DNA of 38,618 nucleotides. It comes from Diphasiastrum complanatum (taxonomy: Eukaryota > Streptophyta > Lycopodiopsida > Lycopodiales > Lycopodiaceae). How positions within the stretch are numbered: position 1 is the first letter of the stretch; the number at the start of each line of letters is the position of its first letter. The position numbers and the translations under genes are program-made. The stretch is from positions 1-38,618 of the forward strand of contig MU835498.1 in assembly GCA_029204225.1 (NCBI GenBank). Reading direction: 5' to 3'. The notes beneath the pieces are model-generated. The model ran no database searches. It saw only the letters and a list, made by a program, of their open reading frames with translations, and had not been told where the DNA came from. Shown here piece after piece: positions 22,092-31,774 of this stretch.

Positions 22092-22885
22092 ATGGAAGGA
22101 TCAACCTCAAAAATTCGTTTGATCAATAAGTTCAACGAAGATGATTTTCACATGTGGAAATTCAAAATGAGGATGATACTGATCGAAAAGGAGCTATGGA
22201 GATATATAAATGGTTCAATAGCCAGACCAGTTGAACCAGAACTGCTACTCGTATGGGAAGCAAAGGATGGAAAAGCACTTGCCATTGTATCCTTAAAATT
22301 TGAAAGATACTCAGATAGCTCATGTATCAAATAATACCACTTTAAAAGAAGTAAGAGATATTTTAACATGCATTTATGAAACATCAGATGTATCGACTCG
22401 TCTCTTTCTGAGAAAGAAGGTCTTCACCCTCAAAATGAACGAAGGGACTTCAGTTAGGATCATTTGGATGAGTTCGATTGTTGAATCAATTAGTTGCAAT
22501 AGGTTTGCCAGTTTCGGAAGAAGATTCTACTATGTCTTTTCTTTCCAGTCTCCTTCCCTCCTACGACAATCTTGTATTGCTTTTGAGCAATACTCCTGCA
22601 CTATCACACCAGAAGCTAACAACAAGTTTACTACAGGAAGAATTAAGGAGAAAAAGCTTATCCACTTTGAGTAACAGACATGGCCTTGTACTCTAGTAAG
22701 CAACAATCCAAGAAGAAGAACTTCAAGGACAAGAAGACAAAGGTTAAGCAGACTTAAAAAACAACACAGTCGACAACAAACTACCAAGACCAAACTCTTT
22801 TGCAGATATTTCAAGAGAGCCAATCATGACATCAAAGATTGTGATTCTGAAACATAATGAAGCAAAGAAGAAGATGCAACAACAC
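22092..22885 (+). pseudogene. Copia F gag (UBN2-type), frameshifted
   Basis: Start ATG 22092 (MEGSTSKIRLINKFNEDDFH), about 140 bases after the PBS. It continues with WKFKMRMILIEKELWRYING, then after a frame change IAHVSNNTTLKEV and DVSTRLFLRKK, then after another NQLVAIGLPVSEEDST and MSFLSSLLPSYDNLVLLLSN. This is the nucleocapsid-type Gag of copia elements. The zinc knuckle is damaged: FCRYFKRANHDIKDC has Tyr where the second Cys should be (a G-to-A change). The region before the knuckle is Lys-rich. The frame runs to the insertion point of element D. Confidence 0.75.
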
Positions 22886-23380
22886 TATCATGCCCACGAC
22901 TGGTCTCGGGTAGCGTGTCCTCGCTAGAGATCGGTAGACCAACAACCCGTAAGTTAGTTATGACTATAAGGGAATTGAGGCCCTTATGTGTATAAGGTCA
23001 TAATTAATGGTTGTAGGCCTAAACTCATGATGGTGAGTTTGTATGGGTCTATCAGTGAGTCATTGAGGAACTGGATGACGTGGCCCAAATAGGCTGCAAG
23101 AGGTGTCCAGTGAGGTGTCACAGTGCACTACTAGTGGTGCATGGGCCTTGGAGGGTATAAGTATACCTATTGGACTCTCACTAGTGGATCCTTGATTATG
23201 AGACTGGTAGCCGCATGCTGCTGGTGTGACGTCACACTCCTCTTTGAGATTGATCCCTAGCTTGGGGGCTAGATTCGTTCGGTTCAGATTTGGTTGGGTA
23301 GGTTTGTCCACCATCCGTTCCCTTGTTTGTTGCTTGTATTGGCATTCTTAGAATAGGATCCTTGGTTGAGGACTTTATAT
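22886..23380 (+). repeat. Element D 5' LTR
   Basis: Starts TATCATGCC (TGTCATGCC in the other LTR) and aligns over its whole length with 34788-35323. By hand count the first ~165 bases differ at roughly 14 positions. It carries the near-palindrome GCACTACTAGTGGTGC and ends before the PBS. Confidence 0.85.
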
Positions 23381-23393
23381 TGGTATCAAAGCC
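23381..23393 (+). promoter_or_regulatory. Primer-binding site of element D
   Basis: TGGTATCAAAGCC, close to the complement of the initiator tRNA-Met 3' end, immediately after the LTR. Confidence 0.8.
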
Positions 23394-23900
23394 ATTTCTA
23401 AGTAAGTTTTGCCATTGATTTCTGCTCAAGAAGAAATATCGAATTATGTGGGGATTTTTTCGTTGTGTGATACAGAATCTCGACATTTTTTGAGAAGATT
23501 GGTGGAGTAAGCAAAAAGTGTTGAAAATTCGAATACCTCTTCCTGAGAATCACTTTTTTTTAAGGTGCAATCGGTTGTGTGGTATGTGCACTGCCAGATA
23601 TACAATCAATTCGGTTTTTTAGCACTTCAAATCTGTGTTGAGGAAGTAAAGTTCGATTTTCTTGATCCACATATGTTGCCGATTATTTCATTAGGAGCAC
23701 TTTTCTGTTAGCAACAGGTTCAATTAGAGGTAATGCTAGTTTTTGCGGCTTTTTGTTGATCACATAACGGTTATTTATGTTGTCGTGGTTGAGCTGTCTT
23801 TTGCTTTGTTGATTGAGCCGGATTTGGCTTTAAATTTAATAAAAACAGAGAAAGATGCTCAATTAGTTACTGATTTCTTGCCGTGAATGCTGGTGAATTC
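23394..23900 (+). other. Element D internal region, left part, non-coding
   Basis: No protein-like frame in about 500 bases. It stops where the sequence TGTTGGAAATTAAGTCC begins. Confidence 0.55.
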
Positions 23901-24954
23901 TGTTGGAAATTAAGTCCATAGTTGTCTCCTTGGTAAATGACTAATTTCTATTTCAAGATTCTTCTTGCACGTTTATCGATCGTTGATCTAGGGTCATGTG
24001 AAACCAACTTTGGTTCTACGTCTGCTCATTTGATACCTGTAAGAATCACAACTTAGACAGTTAAACTATTTGAAGAACGACTACAACGGACTTCCGGCTG
24101 ATCTCTAGCAAAGGGTAACCAATCCTATCATAATTTCAAGTTTAGATGTTAAGTTCAACAATTTGAAGTCATTGAAGACTTGGCCATCTTCAAGGACTTC
24201 CAAGGACTAGCATTTAGAACAAGTTTGCAAAAATACATTACTTTTTCGACAGTTTGCAGAATTACACTAAGTGTCGCGACAGTCTGTAGAAATACTCTAA
24301 GTGTCGCTACAGTCTGCAGAAATGAACTATGTTTTTTAATAGTGTCGGCTTTTCCTGAAATGCGACACTTCAACATTTTAACTATTTTCAACAGTGTCGG
24401 CTTTTTGCGACAGTTTCGACTTTTTGCCTTCAGCTTCTTCCTTTTAACTATTTTGAAGAAGTTAAACTGTTTTAAAGACACTGTCGCCTTTTTAAGGTCA
24501 CCATCGCATTTTTACGAACAATGTCGACTTTTTAAGGGCATTGTTGGCTTTTTCGCAAAATCTCGAAGAGAGAGAAAAAACCGATAGTCATCTATTTTCA
24601 AGAGGAATGTTCCGGCCCAGAATTTGCGAAGTGAGAGAAAGCCACTTCACGTAAAATGCGAAGTGAGAAAATTTGCGATGTCCTCGTCCGCGTCAACATT
24701 CCCTGATTCGTTGACCGTATATACTATGTATAGTTGTCACAAAAGCCAAATACTTCCAAGTACAATAGCTTACCTAATTAGGTGACAAATATTTACTGTA
24801 ATTAATTCATGGATGAGTTCTATAAATGGATCATCCAGGCACACTCTACGTGATGCTCCGTCCATAAGACGAATGATTTTGAGCCTCCCAGTTACGCCGT
24901 CATTTTGGCTGTAATTGCTGTTTTATTGTGTTTCAGTGTAATATAACAACAGCA
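23901..24954 (+). repeat. E/A 5' LTR
   Basis: Begins TGTTGGAAATTAAGTCC, the common start of plant copia LTRs, and its first 119 bases recur at 32657-32775. It contains 30-bp tandem repeats (24249-24328), repeated GTGTCG-CTTTTT words (24240-24560), a TATA-like TATAAAT at 24821 and a likely end near CAGCA at 24954. No PBS follows: integrase sequence begins at once, so the 5' internal part is deleted. Confidence 0.55.
24249..24328 (+). repeat. 30-bp tandem repeat, about 2.7 copies
   Basis: ACAGT(T/C)TG(C/T)AGAA(T/A) ... AAGTGTCGC units start at 24249, 24279 and 24309; a poorer unit precedes them. Read on the minus strand it gives repeated FLQTVATL, an accident of the repeat. Confidence 0.8.
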
Positions 24955-25480
24955 TGTTTTTCTATTTGTGTATAATGTATGTGAATGGTGGCGGCGAATA
25001 TCTCTCTAATGAGATCTCCGACTACATGGCTGAACATGGTATTAGAAGACAGTTCACCACTTCTTATTCACCTCAACAGAACGAGATTGAAGAAAGAAAG
25101 AACCGAATTCTTCTCAACTCAGCCAAATCATTCCTACATCAATCACATCTACCTGCGAAGTTCTGGACAGAAGCTACTGCCACAACCCGTTACTTGCAGA
25201 ACAGATCCAGCACCAAAGCTATAAACAACAAAACTCCTTATGAAGTTTGGCATGGACACAAGCCTAGTGTCAATTATATAAAAATCTTTGGTTGTGTATG
25301 TCTTGTTCACATTCCTAAACAACTTAGGAAGAAGCTGGATCATAGGACAAATAAATGTATTTTCATTGGCTATCTTGATGAACATAAAGCTTATAGAGTT
25401 ATGATCCATCCACCAATGTAGTATTTGTCTCTAGGGATGTAATCTTTCAAGAACATACATACTATGATTTTAAATAGCCA
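24954..25480 (+). pseudogene. Copia A integrase, C-terminal half
   Basis: From GGGEYLSNEISDYMAEHGIR, FTTSYSPQQNEIEERKNR, SAKSFLHQSHLPAKFWTEA to IFGCVCLVHIPKQLRKKLDH and CIFIGYLDEHKAYRV. This is the second half of the copia integrase core (with the final catalytic Glu in the ERKNR region) and its C-terminal motif. The catalytic Asp of the usual TDNGGEY motif is lost at the junction with the LTR. A stop at 25419 ends the frame, and VFVSRDVIF-like text continues in another frame to about 25470. Confidence 0.8.
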
Positions 25481-25495
25481 TCGATAAACGATGCT

Positions 25496-26025
25496 ATGTC
25501 ATTTCATCCTATTTTACATAGCATGGAATCTTCCAACAATAATGTTTCTTCTACAAAACCTGCAGCTACAACTATAGAAGTCGGGCAGCCGACAGTACCG
25601 GTCATCAGACCAGACCAAGCCAGCTCAAGCAGGTCTGGAGAAATTCAAGAGAAAGCATCATCGCATCCTGGTCAACCAAACGTCTGTAGATCTTCATGGA
25701 CTCAAACAGTTTCTGAGAGGTATACACCTCAACATTCTGGAATTCATCAAAAGAATCAAAGACCCTAGCCGAAGCAATTAATTCCAAGGATGTTGTGAAG
25801 TGGCAAGAAACTATGGAAAGCAAATACAACTCACTTTTGATGAACCAGACTTGGACACTGGTCGACTTTCCCACTCACAAGAGAGTTATCGACAACAAGT
25901 GGATCTTCAAGAAAAGAACAACTCTGATGGTTCCATTGCTAAATGGAAAGCACAATTGGTGGCTAGAGGATTCACTCAAGTCCAAAGAGTGGATTATCAA
26001 GAAAGTCAAGATGTAGTCAATCAGG
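25496..26025 (+). pseudogene. Copia A linker and start of reverse transcriptase
   Basis: A low-complexity linker is followed by KWQETMESKYNSLLMNQTWT, LVDFPTHKRVIDNKWIFKK, then after a one-base shift near 25905 NSDGSIAKWKAQLVARGFTQ. These are the first conserved blocks of copia RT. Sequence breaks off at about 26020 before the polymerase active site and continues into repeat-like sequence. Confidence 0.75.
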
Positions 26026-26039
26026 ACTCTGATTGCATT

Positions 26040-26480
26040 AGCAGCCGCGGTGTTACTTTTTCAAGGGCAGTGTCACTTTTTTTCGACAGGCAAAAAATGC
26101 GATAGTTGGCTAAAAAAAACTTTTCTAAGGCATTTGGAGACAGTGTCGCTTTTTTTTCGAAGGGCGAAAAAGTCGACTTTAGGACAGAAACCAGTTCTAA
26201 GTGTGAGTGTCATTTTTCTAAGGGCAAGTGTCACTTTTTCCCGAAAGGTGAAAAAGTTGACAATAGGCCTAAAACTTTTCAAAGGCATTTTGCCACAGTG
26301 TCGTCTTTTTTGCAAAAATTAGAGAAATGCAACAGTGTCCGGAAAAGTTGCCAAAATTATTTTCTATGTGTTTTAGACCTAGGGATGACTTTTCCTCATA
26401 ACCCAAAAATGCGAACTGTGCGACGAAATAGTTCAAAAATTTAGAAACATAGCTCAAAATGCACAGTCGCTAAAAAACAA
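26040..26480 (+). repeat. GTGTCG-CTTTTT motif block, LTR-like
   Basis: Words such as CAGTGTCGCTTTTTTTTCG, GTGTCACTTTTT, GTGTCGTCTTTTTTGC and AAAAGTCGAC repeat irregularly in the same orientation as in 24330-24560. This may be a diverged copy of LTR sequence of the A element, which would explain why RT stops here. Confidence 0.45.
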
Positions 26481-26575
26481 CAAAGGACAAAAACTAAGGA
26501 AAAATGCTAAGGCTTTGAAAGATAGAAACTCTTAGTTTCTTCAGCTCCCTCTCAAAGTTGGTATTTTTCTGATTC

Positions 26576-27238
26576 CTAAGCTTGCACGCTGCTTCTCAAA
26601 AATTGCCTTGTCAAGAGGCTTCGTGAAGATGTCAACCACCATTTGCTTCGTTGGAACAAATTCAGCCTGTATTTCTCAACCAGATCTCTTATCAGATGAT
26701 ATTTGATAGCGATGTGTTTCGTCCTAGAATGAAACACTGGATCCTTTGTCAGATGAATGGCAAATGTGTTATCCATGACCAATAGCAGCGGCTCGTTGGA
26801 GTTCTCTCCCAGTCTGTCAAAGAACTGCTTGAGCCATGTAGGCTCGTTCGCCATCTTGGTTGTTGTCACATACTCTGCTTCGCAGGATGATAATGTAGTT
26901 ACGGTCTGCTTCTTGTTGATCCTTATCACAGCTGCTCCGGCTGCTATTGTGCATCCTTCTAAGATGCTCTTGCAGTCATCTTTCAGGGATGCCCAGCTTG
27001 CATCGCTGTCGGATTTGATTTGGAATCCTTCATGCTGAAAGAAACACAACCCGTAATCCTTCGTCTGTTGAAGGTATTGCAAATTTTTTTTGGCTATCTT
27101 CCAGTGCATAGGGCCTGGATTGATATTAAACTGGCTCATTCTGAAAACTGCATAAGCAATGTGAGGGCGTGTATTGTCTGCCAGGTACATGAGTGATCCG
27201 ATCAACCTCCTGTAGGGCACGTTCTGCATGGCTTCCAA
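26576..27238 (-). pseudogene. Copia B RT end and RNase H
   Basis: Reads YRRLIGSLMYLADNTRPHIA, then DSDASWASLKDDCKSILEGC and VTTLSSCEAEYVTTTKMANE with TWLKQFF. These are the C-terminal RT block and the RNase H of copia, with the catalytic Asp/Glu/Asp pattern visible (DSDASWA, EAEY, VMDN). Near 26660 the frame shifts; the usual end reads FVPTKQMVVDIFTKPLDKAI in another frame. The ASW block normally reads DWA. Substitution and a frameshift make it inactive. Confidence 0.8.
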
Positions 27239-28013
27239 CTATTCTGCATTCTACAGATAGTCTTGCTTTGTCAAGATTATTCCAGATACCATTGGCGTAT
27301 TAGCTTGTAGTCAGTGTCATCTGAAAATTGTCAATGATTTTCTGGATGTATCTTGACTGGTGAAGATATAGCTTCCCTTTGTCAAGATCTCTGTCAATCT
27401 GCAATCCTAGGTAGCATCTTGCTTCCCCTAGGTCTGATATTTCAAAATACTATGAAATATCATGCTTTACCTGAGCAATCAGGTCATCTCTTCTGGAAAA
27501 AATCAAAGTGTCATTAACATAGACATCAATGATTATGATTTCTCCATCCGTGACCTTTGTATAGACATTGTAGTCGGCCATCAATGGCTGAAATCTTAAG
27601 GATCTGAGGGTGTGATCCTTCTTCTTATACCACTGCATGTTGGCAGACTGCTTCAGTCCGTATATGCTTCTTTGCATTCAGCAGGCGTAGTTGGCAAAGC
27701 ATGAGCAGATGAATCTTGGTGGTTGGTCCATATAGACCTCCTCATTCAACTCATCGTGTAAGAAGGTAGTCTTTTCATCCACTATGTGGATCTTGAGACT
27801 ATATGCTATTGCATATGAAAATAGCAGACGTAAGGATGAATGCTTTACAATTGGAGAAAAGGTCTCAATATAGTCAACACCATACTTTTGAGAGAAACCT
27901 TTTGCTACCAATCTGGCCTTGTACTTTGATACATTGTCATCAGGTCCATACTTGTATTTGAAAACCCATTTGCACTTTACAGTCTTCCTGTCTGCTAGTA
28001 ATGGCTCCAGATT
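27239..28013 (-). pseudogene. Copia B reverse transcriptase core
   Basis: In two frames: TVKCKWVFKYKYGPDDNVSK, KARLVAKGFSQKYGVDYIET, FSPIVKHSSLRLLFSYAIA, then MQRSIYGLKQSANMQWYKKK and IDVYVNDTLIFS. The active-site motif YVDD reads YVND here (GAT to AAT), which would abolish polymerisation. The block VDEKTTFLHDELNEEVYMDQ matches the usual D..TAFL.G.L.EE.YM.QP, with D-to-E and A-to-T changes. Confidence 0.8.
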
Positions 28014-28640
28014 TCAAACATTGTTCTGCTCCATGGAATTTATCTCATCTTCTATCGCTTTAATCCACTTGTCCTTATCTGGACAGCTGATAGCTTTCTC
28101 ATATGTTTCAGGTTTTCTGCCAAATCTACAAAACTCCTCTGATATCGAGGCTGAGCTATCAGACACAAATATGATAGTGCTCTTCTTTCTCTCGTGGATT
28201 ATCTTGGAGTGTTTGTCGTAAGATCGATGCCTTGCCTTTGTCAAGTCTATTGCCTTTGCTGACTGCTGAACTGTGGTGAGTAGCAGGTGTCCTGGGTACA
28301 GGTAGCATGTCTTGCTACTCATTGTCTGAACAATCTCTCTGTTCATCTAGAATTTCGACATCTTTCTCTAGATGCTTAGGGTTTGCTCTCTCTGTAGATG
28401 TTTTTGTAGGTCATAGTAGCCTCTGGTCAAGATTTCGTAGCCGATTGGATCTCCATCAGCCGTTGTCTTTGACTCATCAAATCTGACGTCTTTGACAATC
28501 TTGATCTGTCTGCTGTCAGGCATGTAGATCCTGTAGTATGATGAATGAACATCATATCCTAAGAGAAATCTCTGCTCCACCTTTTCGTCCAGCTTCTTTC
28601 CGGCGCATCCAAAAATGTACACATGTGTCAGACTTGGTTT
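28014..28640 (-). pseudogene. Copia B integrase C-terminal region and linker
   Basis: MYIFGCAGKKLDEKVEQRFL, LLGYDVHSSYYRIYMPDSRQ and VKDVRFDESK form the integrase C-terminal motif. After a break, a variable linker leads into FGRKPETYEKAISCPDKDKW and IKAIEDEINSMEQNN, the block that opens RT. Stops and a frame change separate the two. Confidence 0.75.
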
Positions 28641-28685
28641 GTTGCCCCACCAAACCTCATGTGGCGTGGTATGTGCAACACTGAT

Positions 28686-29310
28686 CTACCTAACCTGTTT
28701 TGCAGCTAGTTTGCTGTAGTTTGCTTCAGCCCATAAAAAAATTGATGCCTTTGAATAGGCCATCATTGATCTCGCAGCTTCCATGAGAGTCCGATTTCTC
28801 TTCTCTGCCACACGATTGTGCTGTGGTGTGTAGGCTGCAATCTTCAAGTGAAGTATGCCTTTGCTGGTACAATATTCTGCAAAGCGTTTGGAGACATATT
28901 CTGCTCCTCTGTCCGTTCTCAGCTGCTTCACCTTCTTGTCAGTCCATTTTTCAGCCCAATTCACAAACTCTATGAATTTGTCCAAGGCCTATGACTTGTT
29001 GTGGATAAAGTACACAGCTGCAAACTTGCTGAAGTCATCGATGAAAGCCTATATAGTACTTTGAACCTCCTAGGGAGACCACATCAAATGGTCCACATAT
29101 GTTAGAGTGTACTAGTTCCAAGAGTTCTTTCGTTCTAAAAGAGTCCTTGGTGAATGATATACGTGACATCTTGCCTTTGTTATAGGCATCACAAGACTTC
29201 AAGCATGTTGCATCCTTGGTATTGACACCAATGAATGCTTCGCTCCAGCTAGCGTTGTATAGAGCAACTATATTCATGTGATACAGTCTCCTGTGCCATA
29301 CAACATCCAT
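28686..29310 (-). pseudogene. Copia B GAG-pre-integrase and integrase core
   Basis: WHRRLYHMN, then C..C text (ATCLKSCDAYNKGKMSRISF) is the zinc-binding pre-integrase motif. LLELVHSNICGPFDVVSLGG has Asn where the first catalytic Asp usually is (HSDICGP). The other frame continues LRTDRGAEYVSKRFAEYCTS, LKIAAYTPQHNRVAEKRNRT and MEAARSMM, with the second Asp and the Glu in place. One frame shift or stop separates the halves near 29000-29040. Confidence 0.8.
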
Positions 29311-29548
29311 CGATTCGTTGATCTGGTGAGCTTGTTCTGAAGGTACTCAGATTCTAAGGTGATACAGGTTCCCATTTTGCTTTCCTGTGGTGACAAGTTG
29401 AGTGGTTGCGGATCAACCACTTCGTTGGTATCGCCTTCAAAGGTGATGGTTAGTCATGCATCTACCATCTTGGCAACAGATAGCAGACCCTTCTAAAGAG
29501 TGGGCACGTATAGAGTGTCTTTGAGCCTTCAGTCTCTTCCTTTGGTGC

Positions 29549-29776
29549 TTAACCATAACGCTCCAGTTCTGCTGACTTTGTGTCTGGTCCCAAGATTATA
29601 TATCTGGAAGACTCTAATTCTTGATAATCAATGATCACGTTTCTTGTTGCCACAAAGCGTGACGTTGCACCTGAATCAAGAATTATTTCTTGTGTATCTG
29701 AAGTTGATGTCGCACAGACATCAGCACACAAGTGAGCTGCTGGGATCTTGCCGTTGTTGGCTCTATCTTCGGCCAT
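29549..29776 (-). pseudogene. Copia B protease
   Basis: EIILDSGATSRFVATRNVII has the aspartic protease motif DSGAT. The normal wording D-S-G-A-T-x-H shows Phe-after-Arg in place of HM. The protease cuts the Gag-Pol polyprotein. The frame continues for about 30 residues and is then lost; 29311-29548 is a weakly readable connector to the pre-integrase. Confidence 0.7.
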
Positions 29777-29913
29777 CTTGGAGGACTCGGATTTTTCTAC
29801 GTAGGATGAGCTATTGTCACTCTCCCGCGTCTGCTTTGAGCTTTCTTGTTTCTGGAATTTTGGTTGCAGTCAACGGTTGCGTGACCCTTCTTGTGACAGT
29901 TCTATGTTTGGAT

Positions 29914-30201
29914 TCAGCCAACATTGATCAATAGTGTGGCCTTCTCGTGTGCATCTTGTGCAGGTCTTCTTCTCACCATCATGTTGTCTTGACCTCTTTC
30001 TGCTTTTCCATTTGCTTTTTTTAGCTCCCTTTGACTGCTGCTTCCGATCTTATCTTTGGCTTGACTCCCTCTTAGGCTTGAAATTCTTCTTCTGCTTCTC
30101 TTTGTTGTTGTAGAGAGCTTGATCAAAGCTATCCTTGTCATCAAGTTTTCACGGGCTTTCACCTCTTCTCTGATTTCGATTACAGCCTTCTCAAGGGTCA
30201 T
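29914..30201 (-). pseudogene. Copia B gag C-terminal part with zinc knuckle
   Basis: Lys/Arg-rich text is followed, in a neighbouring frame at about 29922-29970, by TCTRCTREGHTIDQCW. This is an intact CX2CX4HX4C zinc knuckle, the nucleic-acid binding site of copia nucleocapsid. A frame shift in the basic region separates it from the preceding gag segment. Confidence 0.75.
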
Positions 30202-30225
30202 CTATGGATCTTTGGCAAGAAATGT

Positions 30226-30729
30226 TCAGGTCATTTGAAACGATCTTGATAGAGCTCGCAACAAGTATGTGATCTGCTTCTCTGCTGAGACTACATTCTC
30301 TGTTTCGAAATTGTGTAAGGAAAGGAACAGGTCCTTCATTCTTCTGATGAAGGAGGTGAGGTCTTTACCATCCCATCTCAGATTGGTCAGCTGATCTTCA
30401 AAAAACATACTCTGGTTTCGTGATTTCGTTTGAAATCTGGTCAGCAAGGTATCCCACATTTCTCTTGCATTGGAGAGTGTGGCTAGATCAAGTGTCAAGC
30501 TGTCTTCGATGGAGAAAGATAGGACGGCTACTGCCTTGTCATTTCTTTCTCTCCATTCTCGTAGCTCCTTGCCAGTAGTTGTGGGCATTTCCTCTGTGCC
30601 GTCAACCCAGGGCCATAGACCTTCTCCTTTCAGTATGAGAGAAGTCTTCACCTTCCATGCTAGGAAGTTTGATCTTGAAGAGTCAAGGATCGTGCAGATC
30701 TTTGATTAAATGTTGTTAATGGATGCCAT
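30226..30729 (-). pseudogene. Copia B gag (UBN2-type)
   Basis: Reading from ATG at 30729 (MASINNI), there is one in-frame TAA, then TSLILKGEGLWPWVDG, IEDSLTLDLATLSNAREMWD, TLLTRFQTKSRNQSMFFED, LTNLRWDGKDLTSFIRRMKD. This is the Gag capsid-type domain. The start lies about 20 bases after the PBS, as expected. The TAA could be CAA after a C-to-T change. Further stops follow SFQMT. Confidence 0.8.
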
Positions 30730-30750
30730 AGCCTGAAAGAATCAGACGCA

Positions 30751-30762
30751 GCTCTGATACCA
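30751..30762 (-). promoter_or_regulatory. Primer-binding site of copia B
   Basis: On the minus strand TGGTATCAGAGC, a perfect match to the canonical copia PBS. Confidence 0.85.
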
Positions 30763-30763
30763 T

Positions 30764-31150
30764 TGATGGTGAATCTTTTAGCTCCGTTAACATCAGAAAT
30801 GCTCTAAAAGTGCTGATGGAAAATTCTTGGGGATGAAGGACGGATAGAGCCGATTTGACAGGAGTAGCTACTACTACTGACTACGGTCTAATTCTCTTCC
30901 AAGCCCAGATTGCTACTGCAGATCTGATATAAAATTAAACTTGTACACAACAGATAATGTTGAGTAAAGCAACAGTGAAAAGATATCTACTGCTAGCATG
31001 CATTCCAATATTGCAGATCATGTGAAATTTCACACGTGTGGGAATGCCCTAAGTGTGTGATTGATCTTCTAAGCAAGCTTGTGCACTTGTCAATGGATTC
31101 TAGATTGATTTCCAAGATCTAGATAAAAAACCAAGGCATAGAGGCAAAGA
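30764..31150 (-). repeat. Copia B 5' LTR (outer boundary unresolved)
   Basis: The sequence to the right of the PBS begins TGATGGTGAATC, so on the minus strand the LTR ends CACCATCA. No second copy was found to fix its other end. Confidence 0.4.
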
Positions 31151-31756
31151 TGGATGTAATTATTGATGACCAAAGTTCATACACATGAAAGGAAATGCTT
31201 CTTGAAAAAACTAAGTAAAAACAGGCTCCTTTTATCGAGTAGAGAGAGAATAGAGCTAATTCACACTCTTGTAGAGAGAGAAAATTCAACAAGCAAATCT
31301 CACCAACAAGGTTTGACTCAAAAACTTAACTTACATAATGATCATAAGGAGAAGTACATATAGAGTTTGTGGAGATCCCTCCTTACATGCTATTGGACCC
31401 CTAATCATAGTCTCTTCAATTCTATTGGACCCCTAATCATAGCCTCTTCAATTCTATTGGACCCATAATGAAGATCTCTTGTTTTCTATTGGACCCCTTG
31501 ACCAAGGCCGACTCTTTGACTTCATCACTCATAAAACTACATTATCACAAGTGTCAAAATCCTATTCATATGCCTATCTAGCTCGAGATTGCATCATAAC
31601 TCACTTTTGGCTCAATAGAGGCATTCCATGTGGATTTTGCCAATTTGCCATCTATGCCAATTTTTGGCCCTATCATAATTCTACACAAAGAAACTTAACA
31701 TAAAAACTTTATGAAACCTCTAAGACTAGGATAGATAGCTTTTTATGATTTTCACA
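31151..31756 (-). repeat. Copia C 3' LTR with internal tandem repeats (boundary unresolved)
   Basis: On the minus strand a polypurine tract (AGGAGGAG, about 31757-31764) is followed by TGTGAAAATC at 31756, a typical LTR start. The 32-bp repeats at 31390-31510 are inside it. The far end, toward copia B, is unclear. Confidence 0.5.
31390..31510. repeat. 32-bp tandem repeat, about 3.7 copies
   Basis: Units starting CTATTGGACCC at 31390, 31422, 31454 and 31486, spaced exactly 32 bases. The first two units are nearly identical, the later ones diverged. Confidence 0.9.
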
Positions 31757-31774
31757 CTCCTCCTAAAAGATATC

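Larger units (their letters stand above)
26576..30762 (-). mobile_element. Copia B: nearly full-length Ty1/copia, minus strand
   Basis: From right to left: PBS (30751-30762), gag, zinc knuckle, protease, GAG-pre-integrase, integrase, RT and RNase H, in the copia order. Reading is broken by stops and frame changes. A purine tract (GAGAGGGAG on the minus strand, about 26550) lies after the RNase H end. The expected 3' LTR was not matched to the 5' LTR region at 30764 onwards, so the left end may be lost. Confidence 0.85.

Noticed and set aside
23060-23486. Minus-strand frames in the D LTRs (also at 35036-35257) as a conserved protein
   Set aside because: They recur only because the LTR is repeated; frames in LTRs on the opposite strand are not expected to be coding.
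24240-24560. CRISPR array
   Set aside because: Repeats are adjacent without unique spacers of even length, and the genome is a plant nuclear one.
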